Positions 36,861 through 44,445 of a stretch of 64,000 nucleotides of DNA are shown here, one piece after another. Source of the DNA: Burkholderia metallica (GTDB lineage: Bacteria > Pseudomonadota > Gammaproteobacteria > Burkholderiales > Burkholderiaceae); assembly GCF_902832845.1 (NCBI RefSeq), contig NZ_CADFDB010000008.1, positions 310,001-374,000 of the forward strand, given 5' to 3'. Every line of letters begins with the position of its first letter. The first letter of the stretch is position 1. The notes under the pieces are model-generated. The model did no database searches. It saw only the letters and a program-made list of their open reading frames with translations, and was not told where the DNA came from. The position numbers and the translations under genes are program-made.

Positions 36861-37010
36861 GGTAGGAGCGCGGTCCGGCCTCGGCAGGGTGGGCAAATAA
36901 AATCGGTAATGAACAGCGGGTCGGATCAACCTGACCCGACGGTAACATCGGCCATTCGGGCCGGCAATCAAGCTTTACGCGGGCTGCGCCGGATTCGTCG
37001 ACATTCGGAT

Positions 37011-37032
37011 AATAATATCAACAAATATTATT
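37011..37032. promoter_or_regulatory. Inverted repeat between lacI and aldose epimerase genes
   Basis: AATAATAT and ATATTATT are a perfect inverted pair with spacer CAACAA. It sits in the 271-base divergent gap, about 100 bases before the epimerase ATG and 150 before the regulator start, suiting control of both. Confidence 0.55.
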
Positions 37033-37131
37033 GACCACGCGGGCCGCGCCATGCCATTCTTTGCCGCACATGCCCGCGGCCGGATGCTGCACGCCGGCCG
37101 CGGGGTCGCCAGCTTCATCCCGGGATGAACG

Positions 37132-38061
37132 ATGCCGATGGGAACGCCCCGCAATGCCGGCCTGATCGAACTCGCCAGCGGTACGGCCCGCGTGCGCGTC
37201 GCGCCGCAGGCCGGCGGCGCGATCGCCGCGTACTACGAACACGGGCCCGACGGCCCGCAGCACTGGTTCCGGCCGACCACCGACGCGGCGCTCGCGAGCG
37301 GCGATCCGCTGCGTTTCGCGAGCTTCCCGCTGTTTCCGTATTGCAACCGCATCCGCGACGCGAAGTTCGAATTCGACGGCCGCACGATCGATCTGTCCGG
37401 CCCGGACGATGCATATCGCCATGCGCTGCACGGCCACGGCTGGCGTCGCCCGTGGGAAGTCGAGCGGTGCGAGGCGGCGCGGGCCGACCTGCGTTTCGAG
37501 CATCGTCCGTCGCCCGGCCGCCCGGGCGACTGGCCGTTCCATTACGAGGCGCGCCAGTCGATCCGGCTCGACGGCGCCGTGCTGTCGATCACGCTGTCCG
37601 CGCGCAACCTCGGCGCGTCGCCGATGCCGTTCGGCATGGGCCATCACCCGTATTACCCGCGCACGCCGGATACCGTCGTGAAGGCGCACGTCGATGCGAT
37701 GTGGCACGCCGATGCGGACGTGCTGCCCGTTCGCGTCGGCGCTCATCCGGCTGTCGACGCGCTCCGAAACGGGATGCCGGTCGATGCGTTCGATCTCGAC
37801 AACAATTTCGTCGGCTGGTCGCGCGAAGCCGCGGTGATCTGGCCGGCGCGCGGCCGGCAGGTCGTGATGCACGCCGAGCGGCCGTTCGACCAGCTCGTCG
37901 TGTACGCGCCGGCCGGCGCCGACGCGCTGTGCGTCGAGCCCGTCACGAACACGACGGACAGTTTCAATGCGAAGGAATCCGTATCGCTCGTCGGAGGCTG
38001 CGTGCTGGCGCCGGGCGAGTCGCTGCAGGCGATGCTGCGGTGGACGCCGGGCCCTGCCTGA
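37132..38061 (+). CDS. Aldose 1-epimerase family protein
   Basis: 309 aa cytosolic galactose mutarotase-like beta sandwich. Family features: NRIRDAKFEFDGRTIDL (substrate Arg), HALHGHGWRRPWEV with the acid/base His, GMGHHPYYPR with the second His, and a late Glu in ALCVEPVTNTTDSFNAKE. It converts alpha and beta anomers of a free hexose or pentose so that the preferred form can be used. First gene rightward after the LacI gene; the ABC importer follows 131 bases later, so it likely acts on the imported sugar. Confidence 0.85.
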   Translation: MPMGTPRNAGLIELASGTARVRVAPQAGGAIAAYYEHGPDGPQHWFRPTTDAALASGDPLRFASFPLFPYCNRIRDAKFEFDGRTIDLSGPDDAYRHALHGHGWRRPWEVERCEAARADLRFEHRPSPGRPGDWPFHYEARQSIRLDGAVLSITLSARNLGASPMPFGMGHHPYYPRTPDTVVKAHVDAMWHADADVLPVRVGAHPAVDALRNGMPVDAFDLDNNFVGWSREAAVIWPARGRQVVMHAERPFDQLVVYAPAGADALCVEPVTNTTDSFNAKESVSLVGGCVLAPGESLQAMLRWTPGPA

Positions 38062-38100
38062 CGGGTTCGGCGGTACGGGATTATCCCGAGTCGGGCAGGC

Positions 38101-38124
38101 GATAATATCGAGTAATAATATTAG
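38101..38124. promoter_or_regulatory. AT-rich repeat before the sugar ABC operon
   Basis: GATAATAT (38101-38108) followed by TAATAATATTA (38113-38123) lies 68-90 bases before the binding-protein ATG. It repeats the AATAAT core of the palindromes at 35660 and 37011, making it a third candidate LacI operator. Confidence 0.5.
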
Positions 38125-38191
38125 TTCGTGACGTCGAAGCCGGCCGTATGTGCGACGGCGCGCGGGCCGATCACAACACTTGGAGACGATG

Positions 38192-39217
38192 ATGCCGAGC
38201 CGTGCAAAGCTGCAACGTATCGTGGTGACATTGGGGGTGACGCTCGGGTGCGTCGCGATCGCGCACGCGCAGGACAATGCGCAGAAGGTCGGGACGAGCT
38301 CCGCGCAGACCTGCACGAATCCGAAGCCGGGCAGCGTGAAGCTGACCGATCTCGTGGTCGGCTTCTCGCAGTCGGAGAACGAGCAGAACCCGTTCCGCGC
38401 GACCGAAACCGCGTCGGTGCGTGCCGCGGCGAAGGCGGCCGGCGTCAAGCGGCTGCTGTACACGAATGCGAACGCGAACCAGGCGAAGCAGGTCGCCGAT
38501 ATCGAAAGCATGATCAACCAGGGCGCGCAGGCGCTGATCGTTGCACCGAACGATTCGACCGGCCTGCAGCCCGCGCTTGCGCAGGCGCGCGCGAAGGGCA
38601 TCCCGGTCGTGACGATCGACCGGCAGACGGCCGGCACGCCGTGCCAGGATTTCATCACGTTCCTCGGCTCCGACTTCTTCCGGCAAGGGCAGCGCGCCGC
38701 GCAGGCGCTCGCCGATGCGACGGGCGGTAAAGCCACGATCGCCGAGATCCAGGGCGGCTACGGCAATACCGTCGAGAGCCAGCGCACCGACGGTTTCGCC
38801 GACGGCCTGAAGAAATTCCCGAACATGAAGATCGTCGCGTCGCAGACGGCGAACTGGTCGGCCACCGAAGCGCAGAAGGTGATGGAGCAGGTGCTGCTCG
38901 CGCATCCGGACGTGAACGCCGTCTACGCGCAGGCCGACACGATGGCGCTCGGCGCGATGACCGCGCTGCGGCAGGCCGGCAAGCAGCGCGGCGTGACGGT
39001 CGTGTCGATCGACGGCACGAAGGATTTCGTCACCGCGATCGCGAACGGCTCGGCCGCGGCGAGCGTCGAGACGAACCCGCGCTTCGGCCCGCTCGCATTC
39101 AAGTCGCTCGAAGCGTGGTTCGCCGGCAAGCCGGTCGCGCAGAAGCAGATCATGGAAGACGCGCTGTACGACAAGGCGAACGCGAAGCATTCGCTCGAAG
39201 CGAATCTCGTGTACTGA
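38192..39217 (+). CDS. Sugar ABC transporter periplasmic binding protein, YtfQ-like
   Basis: 341 aa; of two adjacent ATGs the second is 6 bases from GGAG and is preferred. Signal peptide (to AIAHAQ), then a ribose/galactose-binding-type protein: LVVGFSQSENEQNPFRATETASVRAAAKAAG, QGAQALIVAPNDSTGLQPAL, PVVTIDRQTAGTPC, and the second lobe from GGKATIAEIQGGYGNTVESQR. The strand order and the SQ/E-x-N start resemble E. coli YtfQ, which binds galactofuranose; other furanoses such as arabinofuranose are possible. Delivers sugar to the permeases encoded downstream. Confidence 0.85.
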   Translation: MPSRAKLQRIVVTLGVTLGCVAIAHAQDNAQKVGTSSAQTCTNPKPGSVKLTDLVVGFSQSENEQNPFRATETASVRAAAKAAGVKRLLYTNANANQAKQVADIESMINQGAQALIVAPNDSTGLQPALAQARAKGIPVVTIDRQTAGTPCQDFITFLGSDFFRQGQRAAQALADATGGKATIAEIQGGYGNTVESQRTDGFADGLKKFPNMKIVASQTANWSATEAQKVMEQVLLAHPDVNAVYAQADTMALGAMTALRQAGKQRGVTVVSIDGTKDFVTAIANGSAAASVETNPRFGPLAFKSLEAWFAGKPVAQKQIMEDALYDKANAKHSLEANLVY

Positions 39218-39275
39218 TCCGGCAACCGGCAGGTAACCGGTCGGCAACCGCTCACACGCGAACACGAGGCGCACG

Positions 39276-40832
39276 ATGGACGCAACGCTACCCGCCGGAC
39301 CCGGCGCCGACGATGGCGCCGGCGGCAAACCCGTCGTGCTCGAGACGCGCGGCATCGGCAAGACGTTCGGCGTCGTGCGCGCGCTGGCCGGCGTGTCGCT
39401 GTCGCTGCGCGCGGGCGAAGTGCACGGGCTGATGGGCGAGAACGGCGCCGGCAAGTCGACGCTGATCAAGATCCTCACCGGCTTTCACCAGCCCGACGCG
39501 GGCGAGATCCGCGTCGACGGTGCACCCGTGTCGTTCGACAGCCCGCGGGCCGCGCAGCGCGCGGGCATCTGCGCGGTCTACCAGGAAATCAACCTGATTC
39601 CCGAGCGCAGCGTGGCCGAGAACATCTTCCTCGGCCACGAGCCGCGCCGCTTCGGCCCGTGGATCGATCGGCGCGCGATGCGCGCGCGCACGCGCGAGAT
39701 CGTCGAGCGCTACGGGCTCTCGGTCGATCCGGCCGACAAGGTCGGTTCCCTCGGGCTCGGCCAGCAGCAGATGGTGTCGATCGCGCGCGGCGTGTCGCTC
39801 GGCGCGCGCGTGCTGATTCTCGACGAGCCGACGTCGGCGTTGAGCGGGGCGGAAGTGGAAGTGCTGTTCGGCGTCGTCGATCAGTTGCGCGCGACGGGCA
39901 TCGCGATCGTGCTCGTGAGCCACCGGTTGTCCGAGTGCTACCGGATGTGCGACCGGCTCACCGTGCTGCGCGACGGCGCGGTGGTGCGCAGCGACACGCC
40001 CGACCGGCTGCCGCGCATGGCGCTGATTGCGGCGATGCTCGGCCGCGAAGTCGGCGCGCACGGGCCGCGCGAACAGGCGCAAGCCGCCGCGGCCGATCAC
40101 GCGCAGGCGCCGGCGCTCGCCGTCGACGGGTTGCGCTGGGGTACGCGTTTGCGCGACGTGTCGTTCCGCGTCGCGCCGAAGGAAATCGTCGGGCTCGCGG
40201 GATTGCTCGGCGCCGGCCGCACCGAAACGTTCAAGGCCGTGTTCGGCGCGCAGCAGCCGGACGGCGGCGCGGTGCGCATCGGCGGCCGTGCGCTCGACGG
40301 CGCGGACCCGGCGCGTGCGATTCGCGCGGGGCTCGCGTTCCTGTCCGAAGATCGCCGTTCGGAAGGCATTTTCTCGAAGCTGTCGGTGCGCGAGAACATC
40401 GTCGTGTGCGTGCTGCCGCGCATCGCGCGCTTCGGCTTCATTTCCGTGCGCAAGCAGGACGCGCTCGTCGAGCGCTACATCCGCGAGCTGGGCATCAAGA
40501 CGTCGCACGCGAGCGCGCCGATCTCGACGCTGTCCGGCGGCAACCAGCAGAAGGCGCTGATCGCGCGCTGCCTGTCGACCGAGCCGACGGTGCTGCTGCT
40601 CGACGATCCGACGCGCGGCATCGACGTGGGCGCGAAGGCGGAAGTGCATGACCTCGTCAAACGGCTCGCCGACGACGGGCTGGCAGTCGTCGCGACGTCG
40701 TCGGAGATGGACGAGCTGCTCGAGCTGGCCGACCGGCTCGTGATCCTGCATGAAGGGGCGACGAGCGGCGAGCTGTCGACGCGCGGCGCGAGCCCCGACG
40801 ACGTGACCGCGCTGCTCGCGAATCAGGCTTGA
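39276..40832 (+). CDS. Sugar ABC transporter ATPase with two nucleotide-binding domains, YtfR-like
   Basis: 518 aa with two ABC cassettes in tandem. First: Walker A GENGAGKST, signature LGLGQQQMVSIARGVS, Walker B VLILDEPTSAL, switch VLVSHRL. Second: degenerate Walker A GLLGAGRTE, signature LSGGNQQKALIARCLS, Walker B VLLLDDPTRGID, as usual in RbsA/MglA/YtfR proteins where only one site is fully active. Long N-terminal extension of about 15 residues (MDATLPAGPGADDG). Energises import with the two following permeases. Confidence 0.9.
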   Translation: MDATLPAGPGADDGAGGKPVVLETRGIGKTFGVVRALAGVSLSLRAGEVHGLMGENGAGKSTLIKILTGFHQPDAGEIRVDGAPVSFDSPRAAQRAGICAVYQEINLIPERSVAENIFLGHEPRRFGPWIDRRAMRARTREIVERYGLSVDPADKVGSLGLGQQQMVSIARGVSLGARVLILDEPTSALSGAEVEVLFGVVDQLRATGIAIVLVSHRLSECYRMCDRLTVLRDGAVVRSDTPDRLPRMALIAAMLGREVGAHGPREQAQAAAADHAQAPALAVDGLRWGTRLRDVSFRVAPKEIVGLAGLLGAGRTETFKAVFGAQQPDGGAVRIGGRALDGADPARAIRAGLAFLSEDRRSEGIFSKLSVRENIVVCVLPRIARFGFISVRKQDALVERYIRELGIKTSHASAPISTLSGGNQQKALIARCLSTEPTVLLLDDPTRGIDVGAKAEVHDLVKRLADDGLAVVATSSEMDELLELADRLVILHEGATSGELSTRGASPDDVTALLANQA

Positions 40833-40864
40833 GCACCGCACATCGACCAGAGAATGAGGGAAGC

Positions 40865-41842
40865 GTGAATCTAGCCAACCTGACGAGCGAGCGGGACGAC
40901 GCACGCCGCACGTCGCGCCGCGCGTTGTTCGCCCAGGCGCGCGACCGCAGCGTGTATCTCGCGTTCGTCGCGCTCGCGGTCTTCAACCTGATCGTCACGC
41001 CCGGGTTCTCGAATCCGCTCGCCGCGCGCAGCCTGCTGTTCCAGGCCGCGCCGATCGTGCTGATCGCGCTCGGGCAGAACCTCGCGATCGCGACGCGCGG
41101 CATCGACCTGTCGGTCGGGTCGGTGATGGCGCTGTCGAGCGCGGTCATCGCCGTGTGTCTGCCGTACGGAACGGGCGCCGCATGCGCGGCGGCGATCGCG
41201 ATCGGGCTCGCGGTCGGCCTCTTCAACGGCGGTCTCGTCGCGCGGCTCGGCATCGATCCGCTGATTTCCGGGCTGGCGCTGCTCGTTGCCGCGCGCGGGC
41301 TGGCGCAGGCGTTGCTCGGCGGGTCGCGCGTGAGCCTGCCGCCTTCCGATGCATTCGATTTCATCGGCATCGGTACGTTCCTCGGGCTGCCGGTCGTGAT
41401 GCTGATCGCGCTGGCGTGCGCGGCGATCGTGTTCTTCGTCGTGCGCAATACCACCTTCGGGCGCTACACGATCCTCGTCGGTGCGAGTCGCGAGGCCGCA
41501 CATCTCGCCGGCGTGCCGGTGCGGCGCACGCTGCTCGCGGTGTACGCGGCAAGCGGTGCGCTCGCGGGCCTTGCCGGCCTGTTCGCCACCGCACGGCTCG
41601 GCGCCGGCGATCCGAACTATGTCGGGGTGAACTTCGAACTCGATGCGATCGCCGCGTCGGTGATCGGCGGCACGCCGCTCTCCGGCGGGCGCGTGTCGAT
41701 CGTCGGCACCGTGTTCGGCGTGCTGCTGCTGCAACTGCTCGACGCCAGCTTCATCATGAACAACATCAGCTACACGTATGCGCAGATCCTGAAGGCCGCG
41801 TTCATCCTCGGCGCGCTGTACCTGCAGCGCTCGGGAGCCTGA
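40865..41842 (+). CDS. Sugar ABC transporter permease, YtfT/RbsC-like
   Basis: 325 aa from a GTG preceded by GAGGGAAGC; a TTG overlapping the ATPase stop (40829) would add 12 residues and is less convincing. About ten membrane helices with the BPD_transp_2 signature: IALGQNLAIATRGIDLSVGSVMALSSAVIA, IDPLISGLALLVAARGLAQ, RTLLAVYAASGALAGLAGLF, ELDAIAASVIGGTPLSGG. It forms the translocation path with the next gene product, which starts one base after this stop codon. Confidence 0.87.
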   Translation: MNLANLTSERDDARRTSRRALFAQARDRSVYLAFVALAVFNLIVTPGFSNPLAARSLLFQAAPIVLIALGQNLAIATRGIDLSVGSVMALSSAVIAVCLPYGTGAACAAAIAIGLAVGLFNGGLVARLGIDPLISGLALLVAARGLAQALLGGSRVSLPPSDAFDFIGIGTFLGLPVVMLIALACAAIVFFVVRNTTFGRYTILVGASREAAHLAGVPVRRTLLAVYAASGALAGLAGLFATARLGAGDPNYVGVNFELDAIAASVIGGTPLSGGRVSIVGTVFGVLLLQLLDASFIMNNISYTYAQILKAAFILGALYLQRSGA

Positions 41843-41843
41843 C

Positions 41844-42839
41844 ATGTCGACCGCGCCGATTCCCACGCACACCGCGCAGGACGCGAGCCGCGCGCGCCGC
41901 GCGCAGTTCGTCCGGCTCGTGAAGTCGCGCGGTGCGATCGCGATCCTCGTGCTCGTGTGCCTGATCGCCGGCCGCGTGTTTCCGCATTTCCTCAGCGCGC
42001 CGAACCTGCTCGACATCGTCGCGGCCGCCGCCTTCGTCGCGCTGATCACGATCGGGCAGAGCTTCGTGATCATCCTTGGCGGGTTCGACCTGTCGGTCGG
42101 CTCGCTCGTCGGGCTCGGCACCGTGATTGCCGCGTATGCGGCGCCGTATGGCTGGGGCGCCGCGCTCGCCGCGCCCGTTTGCGCCGGGCTGATCGTCGGG
42201 CTCGTGAACGGCTGGCTGATCGCGCGCGCGCGGATGGCGCCGTTCATCGTCACGCTCGCCGCGCTGCTCGGATTGAAAGGGCTGTCGCTCGTGCTCGCGA
42301 GCCAGGACATGCTGATCGCGAATCCGGGGTTCTTCGCGACGATCGCGAACGGCGCGCTGTTCGGCGTCGGCAATCTCGTGTGGATCGTGTTGATCGCGTA
42401 TCTCGTTGCCGCGTTCGTGCTGAATCACACGCGCTACGGTGCGGGCGTGTTCGCGATCGGCGGCAACGAGGAGGCGGCGCGTATGCTCGGCGTGAACGTC
42501 GAAGGGCTCAAGATCGTCACGTACGGGCTGAGCGGCGCGCTCGCCGGGCTGGCCGGCGCGCTGCTCGCGTCGCGGCTCGATTCGGGGTTGCCGGGTGCAG
42601 GCAACAGCTACGAGCTGCAGTCGATCGCCGCGGCGGTGATCGGCGGCGTGCTGCTGACGGGCGGCGTCGGCACGCTGTTCGGCCCGCTCGCCGGCGTGCT
42701 GCTGCTCGGCGTGATCGAGAACGTGATCAACCAGGTCGGCACGCTGAGCCCGTACTACCAGAACCTCGCGAGCGGCGCGTTCCTGCTGCTCGCGGTGATC
42801 GCGCAGACGCTGCTGACCGGCAAGCGGCGCAAGCGGTAA
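41844..42839 (+). CDS. Sugar ABC transporter permease, YjfF/RbsC-like
   Basis: 331 aa, about ten membrane helices. Signature elements TIGQSFVIILGGFDLSVGSLVGLGTVIA, MAPFIVTLAALLGLKGLSLVL, FAIGGNEEAARMLGVNVEGLKIVTYGLSGALAGLAGALL and ELQSIAAAVIGGVLLTGGVGTLFG. Translationally coupled to the preceding permease (ATG one base after its TGA). Two distinct permeases with one double ATPase is the YtfQRT-YjfF architecture. Confidence 0.87.
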   Translation: MSTAPIPTHTAQDASRARRAQFVRLVKSRGAIAILVLVCLIAGRVFPHFLSAPNLLDIVAAAAFVALITIGQSFVIILGGFDLSVGSLVGLGTVIAAYAAPYGWGAALAAPVCAGLIVGLVNGWLIARARMAPFIVTLAALLGLKGLSLVLASQDMLIANPGFFATIANGALFGVGNLVWIVLIAYLVAAFVLNHTRYGAGVFAIGGNEEAARMLGVNVEGLKIVTYGLSGALAGLAGALLASRLDSGLPGAGNSYELQSIAAAVIGGVLLTGGVGTLFGPLAGVLLLGVIENVINQVGTLSPYYQNLASGAFLLLAVIAQTLLTGKRRKR

Positions 42840-42922
42840 CGACCCGGCGCGGTGTCGCGCCGCCGCACACTGGAACGCTAAATGCTTGTCACGCGGGATC
42901 CTTTCGATGAAGGAGCACCGCG

Positions 42923-43357
42923 ATGAGCACCCCGACCCCCACCGCCTTTTCCCATGTGAAGCCGCAGGACACCGCGTATCGCGGCGAAGGCCTGCGCGAC
43001 TTCTTCCTGTATCGCGATCTCGGTATCGCGGCCGCGACGAACGGCAAGGTCGTCGCGCAACTCGTCAGGGCAAATCATGCACCGGAGGCGGGCACCGGCT
43101 GGCACCGTCACGAGGCCGAGTTCCATATCGTGATCATGCTGAAGGGCTGGGCGCGCTTCATGTACGGTGAACAGGAGACGCTGGTGAGCGCCGGCGATTG
43201 CGTGCACCAGGCGCCGGGGATCGTCCACTACCTGTTCGACTACTCGCCGGACATGGAGTACCTGGAGATCGTCGGGCCCGCCGATTTCAAATCGATCGAC
43301 GTCGACGGCCCGTGCGCGGTGCCGCCACCGACACCGTGGGCAGAGTCGGGGGCGTAG
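42923..43357 (+). CDS. Cupin domain protein
   Basis: 144 aa preceded by AAGGAG. A single cupin barrel: motif 1 GTGWHRHEAEFHIVIMLKGWARFMYG gives H-x-H and a later Glu/His, and motif 2 GDCVHQAPGIVHYLFDYSPDME gives the last His; the metal ligands are all present. Function unknown. It trails the sugar importer by 83 bases and is closed by a strong terminator, so it could belong to the sugar operon, for example as a sugar isomerase, but it may have its own promoter. Confidence 0.75.
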   Translation: MSTPTPTAFSHVKPQDTAYRGEGLRDFFLYRDLGIAAATNGKVVAQLVRANHAPEAGTGWHRHEAEFHIVIMLKGWARFMYGEQETLVSAGDCVHQAPGIVHYLFDYSPDMEYLEIVGPADFKSIDVDGPCAVPPPTPWAESGA

Positions 43358-43669
43358 CGGTGCGGTGTTTCCGCATGCATCGTCCGTCCGCCTGTTTGTG
43401 AAAACCGCCTTCGGGCGGTTTTTTGTTGGGCCTTCCATGGAAGCCCACGTGGGGTCCGCGTTCCCGTGTTCACATTCTTTCGAATTCCGAATGACCGCGA
43501 AGCTGAAGATCCGGAAAGAAAAGAAAGTCGTTCGTCAGCTTCGACGCGTTGGCGCCGTCGCGATGTCAAAGATCGTCAATTGCGCGTGAACGCGGTGCAC
43601 GGCCCGTCGACGACCGGCGTTAAGGAGGTACCAGCCGGATCACCGGTTGACCTACCCGGGAGAGATTTC
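43358..43669. other. Interval of 312 bp with terminator and leader of small gene
   Basis: Left end holds the terminator at 43403-43424. The middle (43450-43590) is AT-richer and purine-rich, a plausible promoter region for the small secreted peptide. At 43621 a TAAGGAGGT sequence resembles a perfect ribosome binding site but is 40 bases from the nearest likely ATG. Confidence 0.4.
43403..43424 (+). terminator. Factor-independent terminator after cupin gene
   Basis: AACCGCC and GGCGGTT enclose a TTCG tetraloop and are followed by TTTT, with AA on the upstream side. UUCG-capped stems are among the most stable; 46 bases after the cupin stop. Confidence 0.9.
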
Positions 43670-43810
43670 ATGAAGCGCATCGCAAAGATCCTGACGGCCA
43701 CCGCAGTGGCATGTGCCGTTCTCGTGCCGGCACTGGCGGAAGCGCATTCGCACCGTGTGTGTCACTTCGATCACCACCACCACCATCGCGCGTGCCGCTG
43801 GGTGCGGTAA
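43670..43810 (+). CDS. Tiny secreted histidine-rich peptide
   Basis: 46 aa. A clear Sec signal peptide (MKRIAKILTATAVACAVLVPALAEA) would leave a 21-residue mature peptide starting HSHRVCHFD and containing five consecutive His, eight His in all, and two Cys. Such density of His and Cys suggests binding of a transition metal (Cu, Ni, Zn) in the periplasm, or a disulfide-stabilised peptide. GGGAGAGATTTC precedes the ATG. No homologue can be named from sequence alone. The next gene, 61 bases on, also encodes a secreted His/Cys-containing protein. Confidence 0.6.
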   Translation: MKRIAKILTATAVACAVLVPALAEAHSHRVCHFDHHHHHRACRWVR

Positions 43811-43871
43811 CCGCGACTTTCCCGGGAATACCCGGAACGCATTCTTCATACAGGCAAATCAGGAGAGGACC

Positions 43872-44339
43872 ATGAAAAAGACAATGTTGATCGCCGCGCT
43901 GGTCGCCGGCATGGGTATGTCGATCGGTGCGTTCGCGCAGGTTCCGGCCAGCGCGCCGGCCGGCACGACCGGTCTGTGCAAGGACGGCTCGTTCTACTCG
44001 GGCGCATCGAAGAAGGGCGCATGCGCGGGCCACAAGGGCGTGAAGGCCTGGTACGGCGCATCGTCGGCGGCCGCCGCGAGCGCGCCGGCCGCAGCGCCGG
44101 CCATGGCGGCCTCCGCCGCCCCTGCGTCCGGCACCGCGCCGGCGAAGAGCGCGGCCGCAACGACCGCGGCGGCGGCACCCGGCGGCGGCCCGGGCAAGGT
44201 GTGGGCCAACGACAGCACGAAGGTCTATCACTGCTCGACCGACAAGTATTACGGCAAGACGAAGCACGGCAGCTACATGTCGGAAGCCGACGCGAAGGCG
44301 AAGGGCTACCACGCGTCGCACGGCAAGGCCTGTTCGTAA
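43872..44339 (+). CDS. Secreted Ala-rich protein with two small Cys-containing modules
   Basis: 155 aa from the ATG after AGGAGAGGACC. Signal peptide ends near AFAQ. Module 1 (LCKDGSFYSGASKKGACAGHKGVKAWYG) matches the DUF3761 pattern; then an Ala/Pro-rich disordered linker of about 60 residues; then module 2 (VWANDSTKVYHCSTDKYYGKTKHGSYMSEADAKAKGYHASHGKAC), which resembles Ada-type or surface-layer-like short metal/peptide-binding repeats found in Burkholderia secreted proteins. Probably periplasmic; function unknown. Ends at the bidirectional palindromic terminator. Confidence 0.7.
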   Translation: MKKTMLIAALVAGMGMSIGAFAQVPASAPAGTTGLCKDGSFYSGASKKGACAGHKGVKAWYGASSAAAASAPAAAPAMAASAAPASGTAPAKSAAATTAAAAPGGGPGKVWANDSTKVYHCSTDKYYGKTKHGSYMSEADAKAKGYHASHGKACS

Positions 44340-44396
44340 CGCAGGCTGACGCGCGAGGCCGCTTCCTCGCGCGTCGTCCGCAAGCTGCAGCAACGC

Positions 44397-44428
44397 ACGC
44401 CCCGCCATCGATGGCGGGGCGTTTCATT
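44397..44428. terminator. Perfect 26-base palindrome, bidirectional terminator
   Basis: 44397-44422 is a self-complementary palindrome of GCCCCGCCATC-type arms with TTTCATTTT on the right and GC-rich DNA on the left. It lies between the ends of two convergent genes and can terminate rightward transcription; its symmetry lets it fold on both strands. Confidence 0.7.
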
Positions 44429-44445
44429 TTCAGTGTCGTAGGCCT

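Noticed and set aside
38192-42839. Assigning the sugar importer specifically to ribose or galactofuranose
   Set aside because: The architecture resembles YtfQRT-YjfF, but the binding-site residues cannot be verified by eye; the substrate is left open.
43621-43645. TAAGGAGGTACCAGCCGGATCACC resembles the region around the 16S rRNA 3' end or a strong ribosome binding site
   Set aside because: No rRNA sequence surrounds it, and the nearest credible ATG is about 40 bases away with its own closer purine-rich site. Probably chance.
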